Shown here piece after piece: positions 1 to 8,257 of a DNA stretch of 64,000 nt. Both the position numbers and the translations under genes were made by a program. The DNA comes from Rhizobium sp. 16-488-2b (lineage in GTDB: Bacteria; Pseudomonadota; Alphaproteobacteria; Rhizobiales; Rhizobiaceae). The stretch's first letter is position 1; every line of letters starts with the position of its first letter. The notes under the pieces were generated by a model that ran no database searches, had not been told where the DNA came from, and was given only the letters and a program-made list of their open reading frames with translations. Where the stretch lies: assembly GCF_017741815.1 (NCBI RefSeq), contig NZ_JAGHMF010000014.1, positions 1 through 64,000 of the forward strand, given 5' to 3'.

Positions 1-100
1 GGTTGAACACCGCAATCTTGTTGCCCTTTTCCGCGATGTTCAGAGCGAGGTTGGAACCCATGACCGCAAGGCCGATCAGCCCGATTTCTGCCTTTTCCAC
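1..100 (-). CDS. gnd: 6-phosphogluconate dehydrogenase, N-terminal fragment
   Basis: Only the first 33 codons are present; the gene runs off the left edge. The GTG start at 100 follows a GGAG ribosome site on the minus strand. The encoded start reads [20 protein letters not shown], which is the NADP-binding Rossmann opening of 6-phosphogluconate dehydrogenase (GxxxMGxNLALN). The enzyme oxidatively decarboxylates 6-phosphogluconate to ribulose 5-phosphate in the cytosolic pentose phosphate pathway. The call rests on this N-terminal match alone. Confidence 0.85.
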   Translation of the reverse strand, partial: MEKAEIGLIGLAVMGSNLALNIAEKGNKIAVFN

Positions 101-330
101 GATAACTCTCCGGTTAGTCAAATTGGACCGGTGTTGTGGCACTCTCTGGCTCATACGGCAAGTTCGATTCGCCCCGGATCGGTCGCGTATTGCGTCCGGC
201 GCGAAGTGAACCATATTGCCAACGAGGCCCTGATGTCGGCGGCTTCGGTGCCGTTGGCACCCGAGCGGCAGTGATGCGCGGTCAATATGCGACGTTAAGC
301 CGCCCGCGAAAATGAAGGAGGAGCAAGCCT

Positions 331-729
331 GTGGCAACCATGCCTGCAAGAATCATTCACCGGTCCATCGAGCGGAACTGGCGGGACGTCTGGGCCTTTG
401 CCGGGGCGCCTGAGAACATGCCGCTTTGGGCATCTGGCCTTGCATCCGGCCTGGAGAAAAGCGGGGACGACTGGATCGCCAAGGGTGTCCTCGGCACGGT
501 TCGCGTGAGCTTCGCCCCCCACAACGAATTCGGCGTTCTCGACCACACCGTCACGATCGCGAACGGATTGCGCGTCTATAACGCGCTCAGGATCGTCCCG
601 AACGGCGACGGCTGCGAAGTGATGTTCACATTGCTACGGCTGCCTGACATGACCGACGAGCAGTTCGAGGCCGACGCAGCGCATGTCGCGCGCGATCTCG
701 AGGCGCTGAAGAAGCTGATGGAAATCTAG
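331..729 (+). CDS. SRPBCC (START/Bet v1-like) family protein
   Basis: This is a 132-residue protein. The GTG start at 331 sits 8-10 bp after an AAGGAGGAG ribosome site; an in-frame ATG lies at 340. Its pattern resembles small SRPBCC proteins, which bind hydrophobic ligands in a helix-grip fold: an early [20 protein letters not shown] segment, alternating strands, and a C-terminal helix [20 protein letters not shown]. The VOC gene starts 9 bp downstream, so the two are probably co-transcribed. SRPBCC and VOC proteins are often paired in bacterial genomes. No substrate can be inferred. Confidence 0.7.
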   Translation: MATMPARIIHRSIERNWRDVWAFAGAPENMPLWASGLASGLEKSGDDWIAKGVLGTVRVSFAPHNEFGVLDHTVTIANGLRVYNALRIVPNGDGCEVMFTLLRLPDMTDEQFEADAAHVARDLEALKKLMEI

Positions 730-738
730 GAAGCACCG

Positions 739-1092
739 ATGACATCCATGAAAACCGAGCTTCGCATCGATTATGTCGAATTCAACGTCGCCGATATCGA
801 ACGCTCAAAGGCGTTCTACGGCAAGGCCTTCGGCTGGCGCTTCACCGACTACGGCCCCAGCTACTGCGAGTTCAACGATGGACGGCTGAAGGGCGGCTTT
901 ACAAACTTCGAGGCACCACGCCCCGGCGGCCCGCTCGTCATCCTCTACGCCGATGACCTGCCGGCGGCATTGGAATCAGTCGAAGGCACGGGCGGCAAGA
1001 TCGTTCGGCCGATCTTCGACTTCCCAGGCGGCAGCCGCTTTCATTTCATGGATCCCGACGGATATGAACTGGCCGTGTGGACGAAGGCTTGA
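739..1092 (+). CDS. VOC (glyoxalase/bleomycin resistance) family protein
   Basis: This 117-residue protein is one vicinal-oxygen-chelate module. It opens with RIDYVEFNVADIERSKAFYG and ends with the typical FMDPDGYELAVW segment, which carries the usual metal-ligand glutamate. The start at 739 follows AGGAAGCACCG; a second ATG lies at 748. It is probably co-transcribed with the SRPBCC gene just upstream. Its stop codon directly abuts the stop of the convergent PAS gene (1092/1093). Family members include lyases, isomerases and resistance proteins, so the reaction is not known. Confidence 0.8.
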   Translation: MTSMKTELRIDYVEFNVADIERSKAFYGKAFGWRFTDYGPSYCEFNDGRLKGGFTNFEAPRPGGPLVILYADDLPAALESVEGTGGKIVRPIFDFPGGSRFHFMDPDGYELAVWTKA

Positions 1093-1839
1093 TCAGGCGG
1101 CCAGGTTGGCCGCCGAGGATGACGACCCGACATCCTGCGAGACGATAAGCGCACCGATGATATAGCCGGACGAATCGCGCAACGGCGACATGCGATACCG
1201 CGTTCTCTGAACGACGTTTTCCTCGCGTCGCTCATAGGTTTCATCGCATGTTCCACCCGCGAAACAAGAGTCGAGCATACCCTTCACGCAGTCCACGAAG
1301 CGCGCTTCACCGAGCACCTCCTTGATATGCCGCCCGACCATTTCAAATGGCTTGCGCTTGGCGTAGGCGGCACTCGCGGCATTGGCGTAGAGGTAGCGAT
1401 AGTCCTTGGTCACGACCGCGACCCGATCCGGCAAGGATTCGAGGATCGCCGAGTTCAGGAAGTTGCCGTTGTCGGTGTTGGGCACATAGGCGGCAGGCGC
1501 GGATACACGCTCACGGTCCATGCGCTCCAGCGGCGGCATCTGCCAACGCGGCACGGTCGAACCGAGATACTGCTCCATCATGTAGGCGAGCAGCTTCACA
1601 TGCTCGCGCACGGATTCGCTGTCTTCGGCATACTGATCGATCAGGCAGCCGACAAACTGCATCTGCATGTGCGCGTAGAACAGATTGGTAGCGCGGTAGC
1701 CAAGAATTGTCTCGATAAGCGCGTCGATCGAGCCGTCGAGGCTGCTTACGCGCGCATCGTCACCAAGCCTTATGGCCTCGTCAATCTGCGAACATCGCAA
1801 CGAGAACGCCTGAAAAAGCCCGAGCACGACACCTCCCAT
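1093..1839 (-). CDS. PAS domain-containing protein without output domain
   Basis: This is a 248-residue soluble protein. The N-terminal 110 residues look helical and are not recognised. Residues about 125-240 form a PAS domain: AILESLPDRVAVVTKDYRYLYANAA, then KPFEMVGRHIKEVLG, then a C-terminal RYRMSPLRDSSGYIIGALIVSQDV strand pair. No kinase, GGDEF, EAL or DNA-binding domain follows, so it may sense a ligand and signal through a partner protein. Its stop abuts the convergent VOC gene. The start at 1839 is preceded by a GGAAA-type site. The stimulus is unknown. Confidence 0.7.
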   Translation of the reverse strand: MGGVVLGLFQAFSLRCSQIDEAIRLGDDARVSSLDGSIDALIETILGYRATNLFYAHMQMQFVGCLIDQYAEDSESVREHVKLLAYMMEQYLGSTVPRWQMPPLERMDRERVSAPAAYVPNTDNGNFLNSAILESLPDRVAVVTKDYRYLYANAASAAYAKRKPFEMVGRHIKEVLGEARFVDCVKGMLDSCFAGGTCDETYERREENVVQRTRYRMSPLRDSSGYIIGALIVSQDVGSSSSAANLAA

Positions 1840-1998
1840 GCCGATTTCCGTGAGGGAATTTCTTCGATGTAACGGAGCATGCCAGCGTCTTTACCGTTCA
1901 CGATCCCTTTTGTCAGAAATCGGTAACATGACGCCGTTTCATGTTCAATGACGAAGAGACCTTGTTTTTCAATGACAAGATGTGAGGGGAGTGCCCGT

Positions 1999-2931
1999 CT
2001 ACATGATCTGGCGCTTGATTTCCCACCGGTCATGGTACCAAAGCCACTGCTCCGGGTATTCCCGCACCCAGCTTTCAACCTTGTCGTTCAAGAGCTGTGC
2101 GGTACCGACCATATCGAGGTTGCCGTTCGCATCGCGCGGCAGCTCGACCTTCGGTTCGATTTCCAGCCGATAGCGATTGCCGGGAAGGCGAATGCAGCGG
2201 GCCGGGTAGACCTCGCAGTTGAACTGGCGCACCAGCTTGCCGAGCAGCGGATTGGTCTTCACCGGCAGACCGAAGAATTGCGTCTTCAGGCCACGGCCGA
2301 ACTTCTGGTCGACAAGCACGCCGACCCCCTGCTCCGCTTCCAGCTGGCGGGCGAGCGCAAACGACGATCCGGCATGCGACGGAACGAGCTTGCCCATGCG
2401 GGCGCTGCGGAAGTCGAACACCTTCTGGGCCACGTAAGGATTGTTCGGCGGCCGGAAGAGGACGCTGACGTAGAGGCCGAAGGCAGCACCCGCGACCGGC
2501 AGCAGCTCGAAATTGCCGGTATGGCCGGTAAAGACGATGAAGGGACGCGGGTTTTCCAGGAGATCGAGGAAGATCGGGATCCCCGACACCTCCACCCTGC
2601 CCGGCTCGCTCTTTTCGGGATCGAAATCGAACAGCCGGTCGAGAAACACGTATTCCGCCGCAAGCCGGCCCATATTGGCCCAGCTGCCAAGCGCAATCTC
2701 GTTGATCTCCTCGTCGCTCTTGTCAGGAAAGGCGTTGCGGAGATTGGCAAGGATAAGCTTGTGGCGCTTCATCTTCGGGCCGATCTTGCGCATCAGCCAG
2801 TCGATGAAATTGATCGCCCCGTCAGCCGGGAAGATCTTCAGGAAGTTCAGGAAGCCGAACATCACCTGCGCGATCAACCACTGGCGAAAATGGTCCAGTT
2901 TCAGGACGATCCGGGTGATGAACAGCTCCAA
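1999..2931 (-). CDS. lpxXL: Lipid A C28 (27-hydroxyoctacosanoyl) acyltransferase
   Basis: This is a 310-residue member of the LpxL/HtrB lysophospholipid acyltransferase family. It carries the HX4E catalytic motif in GHTGNFELLP (about residues 136-145) and the LFRPPNNPYVAQKV segment typical of the family. Being the last gene of the acpXL cluster identifies it as LpxXL, which moves the very-long-chain hydroxy fatty acid from AcpXL to lipid A at the inner membrane. The first codon is TTG at 2931, 4 bp after the stop of adhXL, suggesting translational coupling; no strong independent ribosome site is visible. An internal start is possible but would cut into the conserved N-terminus. Confidence 0.9.
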   Translation of the reverse strand: MELFITRIVLKLDHFRQWLIAQVMFGFLNFLKIFPADGAINFIDWLMRKIGPKMKRHKLILANLRNAFPDKSDEEINEIALGSWANMGRLAAEYVFLDRLFDFDPEKSEPGRVEVSGIPIFLDLLENPRPFIVFTGHTGNFELLPVAGAAFGLYVSVLFRPPNNPYVAQKVFDFRSARMGKLVPSHAGSSFALARQLEAEQGVGVLVDQKFGRGLKTQFFGLPVKTNPLLGKLVRQFNCEVYPARCIRLPGNRYRLEIEPKVELPRDANGNLDMVGTAQLLNDKVESWVREYPEQWLWYHDRWEIKRQIM

Positions 2932-2935
2932 GGGA

Positions 2936-3964
2936 TCAATCCATCTTCAGGATGATCTTGCCGAAAATCTGGCGCGATTCCATGCGCTCCAGCGCCCGGT
3001 CGATATCGTCGAAGCTGACTTCGGTGTCGATAACAGGATGCACGAGGCCGCGCCCCATCTTCTGCATGGCGTCCGCCATGTTTTCCATGCGGCAGCCGAA
3101 GGAGCCGAGCAGCTTCAGCTGCTGCTGGAACAGCATCATCAGGTTCATGTCGGTCGAGACGCCCGATGTCGAGCCGCAGGTGACGAGACGTCCGCCGCGC
3201 TTCAGGCAGAGCATCGAACCCGCCCAGGTGTCCTTGCCCACATGTTCGAAGACGACGTCGACGCCCTTCTTCTTGGTGAGCTTGCGCACCACGCCCTCGA
3301 AGCGGTCCGTGCGATAGTTGATGACGTGATCGGCGCCGAGCGCCTTGGCCTTCTCGATCTTGTCGTCAGAACCGACTGTCGTGATGACGGTGCAACCGAT
3401 CTTCTTGGCAAGCTGGATCGCCGCCGTGCCGATACCGGAACCGCCGGCATGCACCAGGATCGTTTCGCCCGGCTCAAGCTTGGCGTTGTCGAACAGCATG
3501 TGCTCGACGGTGCCGAAGGTAACCGGCGCGACGGCAGCGCCAACGGCATCGACGCCCGGAGGTGCAGGAACGAGCAGGCGCGCCGGAAGGTTGACCTTCT
3601 CCTGCGCGAAACCATCGAGGTGGAAGCCGTGAACGCCGGAGACGTGTTCGCAAAGATTGTCGCGACCCTCGCGGCACGGACGGCAGAGGCCGCAGGTACG
3701 CGCGCCGTAGACGGCGACCAACTGGCCCGGAAGCACGTTGGACACGCCGGGACCGATCGCCTCGACGACACCGGATGCCTCGGCGCCGATGACGAGCGGC
3801 ATCTTGCGCTTGGCGAACGCCATGCCGCGCCAGCCCCAGACGTCGATATGGTTGAGCGCGACCGCCTTGACGCGCAGCGTCACTTCGCCGGCGCCGGGCG
3901 CATCGGGTTCAGGCAGATCGGTGATCTCGAGCTTGCGGTCGTCGATCAGTTGCAGAGCGCGCAT
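2936..3964 (-). CDS. Zinc-binding medium-chain alcohol dehydrogenase of the VLCFA cluster
   Basis: I chose the ATG at 3964 (342 residues) because GAAGGA lies 7 bp upstream; the reading frame continues upstream for 32 Arg/Pro-rich residues unlike the family. A structural-zinc loop is visible (CGLCRPCREGRDNLC, C-x2-C-x2-C-x7-C), followed by the Rossmann segment VHAGGSGIGTAAIQLAKK. The usual catalytic-zinc cysteine near residue 40 is replaced (LNHIDVWGWRG), so it may be a quinone-oxidoreductase-like reductase rather than a classical alcohol dehydrogenase. It lies between fabF1XL and lpxXL, as in rhizobial C28 fatty-acid clusters, where its exact step is not settled as far as I know. Confidence 0.85.
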   Translation of the reverse strand: MRALQLIDDRKLEITDLPEPDAPGAGEVTLRVKAVALNHIDVWGWRGMAFAKRKMPLVIGAEASGVVEAIGPGVSNVLPGQLVAVYGARTCGLCRPCREGRDNLCEHVSGVHGFHLDGFAQEKVNLPARLLVPAPPGVDAVGAAVAPVTFGTVEHMLFDNAKLEPGETILVHAGGSGIGTAAIQLAKKIGCTVITTVGSDDKIEKAKALGADHVINYRTDRFEGVVRKLTKKKGVDVVFEHVGKDTWAGSMLCLKRGGRLVTCGSTSGVSTDMNLMMLFQQQLKLLGSFGCRMENMADAMQKMGRGLVHPVIDTEVSFDDIDRALERMESRQIFGKIILKMD

Positions 3965-4083
3965 GGCAAAATCCTTCGCGGTCGCACCAGCCGGACGGCC
4001 GATGCGCGGTTTATGTTTGCTGCTGCGTCCCGCAGGCCCTTTCGGGCGCGGCCGCAACAATGGAATTTATGGTCGCAAACCGC

Positions 4084-5370
4084 TTAAGCCGGTTCCAGCG
4101 CCATGACAAGGCTGGCGTTCTGGCCGCCGAAGCCGAAGGAATTGGAAAGCACGGCATTGACCTGCGCGTCCCGCTTCACATTCGGCACCACGTCGAGAAC
4201 GATCGCCGGATCCGGGTTGGTGTAGTTGATGGTCGGCGGCAGCGTGCCGGTGCGCATCGTCTGCAGCGAGAACACGGCTTCAACGGCGCCCGCCGCCGTC
4301 AGCGTATGGCCGATCATCGACTTGTTTGATGACAGCGGAATGGACGCCATGCGGTCGCCGAAGACAGCGAGCATCGATCCATATTCCATCTTGTCGTTCT
4401 CAGGCGTCGAGGTGCCATGGGCGTTGATGTAGCCGATATCGCCTTCATCCATGCCCGCATCGGCAAGAGCCGCGCGGATCGTCGCGATCGCCGGGCCGCC
4501 ATCTGGCGAGGAGCGAGTACGATGGAAGCTATCGGCCTTTTCGCCGGCGCCCTTCATGATGCCAAGCACCTTGGCGCCGCGCGCAATCGCCGATTCCAGC
4601 GATTCCAGGACCAGCGTGGCGGCACCTTCGGCGATAACGAAGCCATCGCGGTCCTTGCTGAACGGCTTGGAAGCCTTGGTCGGGTTGTCGTTCTGCGTCG
4701 ACAGCGCCGAGAGCAGCGAGAAGCGGATCAGCGCTTCGGCGCTGACCGAGCCATCGGTCGCCACGGCAAGCGCCCGGTTCGTGCGGCCCTGGCGGATCGC
4801 CTCGATGCCGAGCTGGATCGCGGTCGCGCCCGAAGCACAGGCCGTCGACAACGTCACCGGAAGACCGCGCGTACCGAAACGATCGGCAAGACGCTCCGAG
4901 ATGGCGCCGAACAGCGCGGCCTCATGGAAGGCCGGATCGGGACGCTGGCGCATCGCCGTCAGGAAACGGTCGTAGGCGTCACCCGGTTGCGAGGGCGGCG
5001 GCGAACGATCGCCGAGTTCGAAGCGGGCAATCCATTCCGGCTCGATCGGCGGTGCTGCGAGAAACAGCGGGCCATTGAAATCGCCTGATATGTCGGCATC
5101 GGCCAGTGCTTCGATCGTCGTCTCCCGCGCGAAGGCGTAGGAGCGCTCGACAGCGTTCGGCGCCGGAACGTCGATGAAATCGACAGTGCCTGCGATCCGC
5201 GTCGACAGACCGTCGGTCGGGAAGCGGTTGATGTCGTGGATACCGGATTTGCCCGATATCAGCGCCGACCAGTTGTCCTTGAGGCCCTGCCCCAGCGAGG
5301 TCATGATGCCGACGCCGGTAACAGCCACGATCGGGCGGCCGAGATGATCCTTGTAAGCTTGATCCGTCAT
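4084..5370 (-). CDS. fabF1XL: Beta-ketoacyl-ACP synthase (active subunit), VLCFA cluster
   Basis: This 428-residue KAS II-type condensing enzyme keeps the full catalytic set: Cys178 in STACASGA, His318 in NAHGTSTPEND and His355 in MIGHTLTAAGA. It is expected to extend acyl-AcpXL with malonyl units towards the 28-carbon chain. I chose the ATG at 5370 because GAGGAG precedes it by about 8 bp; a GTG at 5385 lacks one. It starts 11 bp after the stop of fabF2XL, whose product lacks the catalytic residues, so the two may work as a heterodimer. Confidence 0.92.
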   Translation of the reverse strand: MTDQAYKDHLGRPIVAVTGVGIMTSLGQGLKDNWSALISGKSGIHDINRFPTDGLSTRIAGTVDFIDVPAPNAVERSYAFARETTIEALADADISGDFNGPLFLAAPPIEPEWIARFELGDRSPPPSQPGDAYDRFLTAMRQRPDPAFHEAALFGAISERLADRFGTRGLPVTLSTACASGATAIQLGIEAIRQGRTNRALAVATDGSVSAEALIRFSLLSALSTQNDNPTKASKPFSKDRDGFVIAEGAATLVLESLESAIARGAKVLGIMKGAGEKADSFHRTRSSPDGGPAIATIRAALADAGMDEGDIGYINAHGTSTPENDKMEYGSMLAVFGDRMASIPLSSNKSMIGHTLTAAGAVEAVFSLQTMRTGTLPPTINYTNPDPAIVLDVVPNVKRDAQVNAVLSNSFGFGGQNASLVMALEPA

Positions 5371-5381
5371 GTGCCTGCTCC

Positions 5382-6578
5382 TCACGCGTCCGCCGATAGA
5401 ACGGCGACGCCTTCGCCACGCTGATGCCCGACCGTCGTGACGACCGCAGCCTTCGTGCCTGAACTCATGGATTTTTCATGGGCGCCGTCGAATGCCGGCA
5501 CCTTGGCCTCGCCGTCGATGGCAAGGGCGGCCAGCGCCAGCCCGAGGGTGAAGTGCGCCTCCAGCCCATGGCCGGTCACGCCGCCGAAGCCGCGGATGGC
5601 AGCGCCCGGCAGTTGATGCTCCAGAACCGCCTTCTCGCGAGACGCGAGCTCAGGCATGCCCGAGGAGCCGGAGAAGATCGCCGTGCTTTCCGCTGGCAAG
5701 CCCTTGGCCGGTTCGAGCAGCCGCTCAAGGCGCTTTTCGAGATTGCCGGCGCCGCGATTGCCGCGATCGCCTTCGATGGACGAGATCGTCGAATAGATAT
5801 GGGCCCCGCGCGCTTCGGCATGCGCCCGCGATTCGAGCACCAGGAACGCGCCGAGCGAACCGCTCGTGATGCCGCCGTCCTTGCGCGACCACAAAGGCTG
5901 CCATTCGCCGCGCGAATGCGAGCCGATCGCCTCGAAGAGGAGAACCATGTCGAGACGCTCGGCCGAAAACGCGCCGCCAACCAGCGCATGCGAGGATTCG
6001 CCCGACTTGATGCGGTAGAACGCGGTCTCGACGGCGGAAATGCCGGCCGATTCCTCGCCCATGAAGGTGCGCGAGGAACCGGTGACCTTGTGGACGATCG
6101 AAATATTGCCGGCGAGCAGGTTGGAGAGCTGCGCCAGGAAGAGCGTCGGGCGAAGCTCGGTCGTCAGCTTCTCGTTCAAGAGAACTTCGCGGTCGTTGCG
6201 CTTCAGGCCCTCATCGACGATCAGCGTGTCGACATTGATGTCGCGCTCGCCACCACCGGCCGCCACGATCATGTCCATCGTGCCGCAGGCTTCGACATTG
6301 TCCTTGAGACCGGCGTCGTCAAGCGCAAGGCCCGCCGCGAAAACGCCGATGCGCTGCCAGTTTTCCATCTGCCGCTGATCGCCGCGCTTGGCGATCTGCA
6401 GCGACCAGTCCACTTCGGGCAGCGGATGGATCGGATAGGGCTTGAACTTCTCGGTCTCGACAACCGTCTTCGGCGCTTCGGCGGCGTTGAGCAGCGCGAT
6501 ATGCGGCTCCTTGCCGACGCCCTGACAGGTTACGATACCGACGCCCGTGATGACGACATCATTCTGAGCCTTGCTCAT
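5382..6578 (-). CDS. fabF2XL: Beta-ketoacyl-ACP synthase-like protein lacking the catalytic cysteine
   Basis: This 398-residue protein has the condensing-enzyme fold (VVITGVGIVTCQGVG at the start, SGSLGAFLVLESRAHAEARG in the middle). At the nucleophile position it reads TFMGEESAGISAVETA, with Glu176 where FabF1XL has Cys. The NAHGT histidine motif is also missing; only a late GVTGHGLEAH segment remains. It overlaps fabZXL by 4 bp (ATGA) and lies just before fabF1XL. In type II polyketide systems such Cys-less partners (chain length factors) pair with an active synthase. By analogy FabF2XL may set chain length. That role is my inference. Confidence 0.88.
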   Translation of the reverse strand: MSKAQNDVVITGVGIVTCQGVGKEPHIALLNAAEAPKTVVETEKFKPYPIHPLPEVDWSLQIAKRGDQRQMENWQRIGVFAAGLALDDAGLKDNVEACGTMDMIVAAGGGERDINVDTLIVDEGLKRNDREVLLNEKLTTELRPTLFLAQLSNLLAGNISIVHKVTGSSRTFMGEESAGISAVETAFYRIKSGESSHALVGGAFSAERLDMVLLFEAIGSHSRGEWQPLWSRKDGGITSGSLGAFLVLESRAHAEARGAHIYSTISSIEGDRGNRGAGNLEKRLERLLEPAKGLPAESTAIFSGSSGMPELASREKAVLEHQLPGAAIRGFGGVTGHGLEAHFTLGLALAALAIDGEAKVPAFDGAHEKSMSSGTKAAVVTTVGHQRGEGVAVLSADA

Positions 6579-7057
6579 CCATTCACTCCCTGCGCAGCGA
6601 TTGCATCCATCAGGCCGATTTCACTGGCGCGTTTCTTGACGATGTCACCAAGCGGTATTTCGCTGAAAGGCATGGTGCGCAGCTTCAGCTGCGCGTCGCA
6701 AACCTTCTTGCCGCCGCTTGTGATCTTGGCCTTGGTGACCGCGAAGCCCGAGCCGTCGTGCTCCAGAAACGCCTCGATATCGAGGATGGCCTCCGGCTCG
6801 ACGAAGGTGCGCATCTTCGCGCCGTCGACCGACATCAGGAACGGCATGGCCGCGAAATCGGTCGCTGCCAGCACCAGCATGCCGGATGCCTGCGCCATGG
6901 TTTCAATGAGAAGCACGCCCGGGACAAGGGGCATGCCGGGAAAATGACCTTCGAACACCGGGCTCTTCGCCGGCACGACGGAACGTGCCTTGAGTGTCTT
7001 GGTCTGAAGGTCGACCGCCTCGACGCGATCGATCATCTGGAAGTATTCCAGGAGCAT
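6575..7057 (-). CDS. fabZXL: 3-hydroxyacyl-AcpXL dehydratase
   Basis: This 160-residue hot-dog-fold protein has the FabZ active-site stretch FEGHFPGMPLVPGVLLIETM, with the catalytic His and Glu. The ATG at 7057 is chosen because GGAGG lies 5 bp upstream; the frame extends 17 codons further without a comparable signal. It should dehydrate 3-hydroxyacyl intermediates on AcpXL during C28 chain synthesis. Its stop overlaps the start of fabF2XL by 4 bp. A 221-bp gap containing a strong hairpin separates it from acpXL. Confidence 0.9.
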   Translation of the reverse strand: MLLEYFQMIDRVEAVDLQTKTLKARSVVPAKSPVFEGHFPGMPLVPGVLLIETMAQASGMLVLAATDFAAMPFLMSVDGAKMRTFVEPEAILDIEAFLEHDGSGFAVTKAKITSGGKKVCDAQLKLRTMPFSEIPLGDIVKKRASEIGLMDAIAAQGVNG

Positions 7058-7160
7058 CGGATCCTCCGGCCGCACAGGCAACATGCCGTCGGCTAGAACG
7101 CCGTGCACCCGACTGGACGCACAAAGGACGCTCTATCATTTTTAATCGACAGGACCGAGC

Positions 7161-7190
7161 CTTGCGAAAATCGCAGACGATTTCGCAAAG
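7161..7190 (-). terminator. Inverted repeat between acpXL and fabZXL
   Basis: The arms CTTGCGAAAATCG and CGATTTCGCAAAG (one unpaired A) flank a 4-nt loop. On the transcribed strand no clean U-tract follows, so it may be a leaky terminator, an RNA-stabilising hairpin or a processing site. It lies in the 221-bp acpXL-fabZXL gap and could raise acpXL mRNA relative to the enzymes. Confidence 0.5.
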
Positions 7191-7278
7191 CGCGACCCTG
7201 TGGGCCTACTTAGTAACAAAACCGCCCGGCCGCCATGGTGAATGGCGACAGGGCGGAGAAAAAAATTGTGCGTATCGA

Positions 7279-7557
7279 TCAGGCCTTGGCGGCGCGCAGT
7301 TCGTCGATCTTGGCGCAGAGGTTCTTCAGCACGAAGTATTCCGACGTGGAAACCTTGCCCTCGTTGACTTCCTGCGTCCACTTTTCGAGCGGGATCTTGA
7401 TGCCGAATTCCTTGTCGATGGCGAAAACGATATCGAGGAAGTCGAGGCTGTCGATACCGAGGTCGTCGATCGTATGGCTTTCCGGCGTGATCGTATCACG
7501 ATCGATCTCGCTGGTTTCTGCAATGATGTCGGCAACTTTATCGAATGTAGCGGTCAC
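7279..7557 (-). CDS. acpXL: Specialised acyl carrier protein for lipid A C28 fatty acid
   Basis: This is a 92-residue acidic protein, the usual length for AcpXL and longer than general AcpP. The phosphopantetheine site is Ser37 in [12 protein letters not shown]. The C-terminus is Lys/Ala-rich ([12 protein letters not shown]). AcpXL carries the growing very-long-chain fatty acid and donates it to LpxXL. It is the first gene of the cluster fabZXL-fabF2XL-fabF1XL-adhXL-lpxXL, and a hairpin follows it. Confidence 0.95.
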   Translation of the reverse strand: MTATFDKVADIIAETSEIDRDTITPESHTIDDLGIDSLDFLDIVFAIDKEFGIKIPLEKWTQEVNEGKVSTSEYFVLKNLCAKIDELRAAKA

Positions 7558-7719
7558 GCCTGTACCTCTTGGAAATGATAGTTTTCCCCCTCATAGGCAA
7601 ATCCATTTCAAAAGCCAATGCTTTCGTCCAGCCCGAGGCGCAATTTGCGCAGGCACTGTTGCTTAAACAGCATGCACCGAAAGGCAGCCGGCAACCGTTT
7701 CCGCGACGTTTCGCCTCGC

Positions 7720-8148
7720 TTAGTTCGTGACGACAACCCGCGTATTGGCCAAGCCTGCCTGCCGCGTCATGTCGAAAAACTGCGCCGCATTGTTGGGATG
7801 CAGGCGAATGCACCCATGCGATGCCGGGCGCCCGAGACGCTTGAGATCGAAGGTCGCATGCACGGCATAGCCGCCATTGAAGAAGACAGCATATGGCATC
7901 GGTGCATCGTCATACTTCTTCGAGCGATGGTCACGCGACAGCCACTTGGCGCTCCACGAACCGACAGGCGTCCTATAACCGGAGCGCGCCGTCGAAACCT
8001 TCCAGCGATATTTGACGAAGCCGTTCTCGGTGACCGTCATGGTTTGCGAGCTGATGCTGATCTTCGCGATCAAGGTCGAGGCCTCGGCAGCAACGGCCGA
8101 TAACTGCAGCAAGGCAATCGCCGCAGCTCCTGCAAGTATAGTTCTCAT
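7720..8148 (-). CDS. L,D-transpeptidase (YkuD family), secreted
   Basis: This is a 142-residue protein starting at 8148, chosen because GAGGGGACG precedes it; an ATG at 8163 lacks a site. Residues 1-23 form a signal peptide ending near AAEA. The catalytic YkuD signature is present as VHATFD followed by SHGCIRLHPNNA, with Cys and both His. Such enzymes form 3-3 peptidoglycan cross-links, important in polar-growing Rhizobiales, or anchor proteins to the wall in the periplasm. It has only the core catalytic domain and lies alone between the VLCFA and cob genes. Confidence 0.88.
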   Translation of the reverse strand: MRTILAGAAAIALLQLSAVAAEASTLIAKISISSQTMTVTENGFVKYRWKVSTARSGYRTPVGSWSAKWLSRDHRSKKYDDAPMPYAVFFNGGYAVHATFDLKRLGRPASHGCIRLHPNNAAQFFDMTRQAGLANTRVVVTN

Positions 8149-8257
8149 CGTCCCCTCGTTCATTCTGCATGAATACAGTCGAACAAGACTACGACGGGAG
8201 ACGTTACATCCGCTTAAGGAGCATGGTAATCAATATGATAACAGTATCGGCGGCGAT

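Noticed and set aside
5478..6947. 489-codon open frame on the plus strand opposite fabF2XL/fabZXL
   Set aside because: It is antisense to two well-supported enzymes, is Arg/Ala-rich and has no motif; it is a GC-driven shadow.
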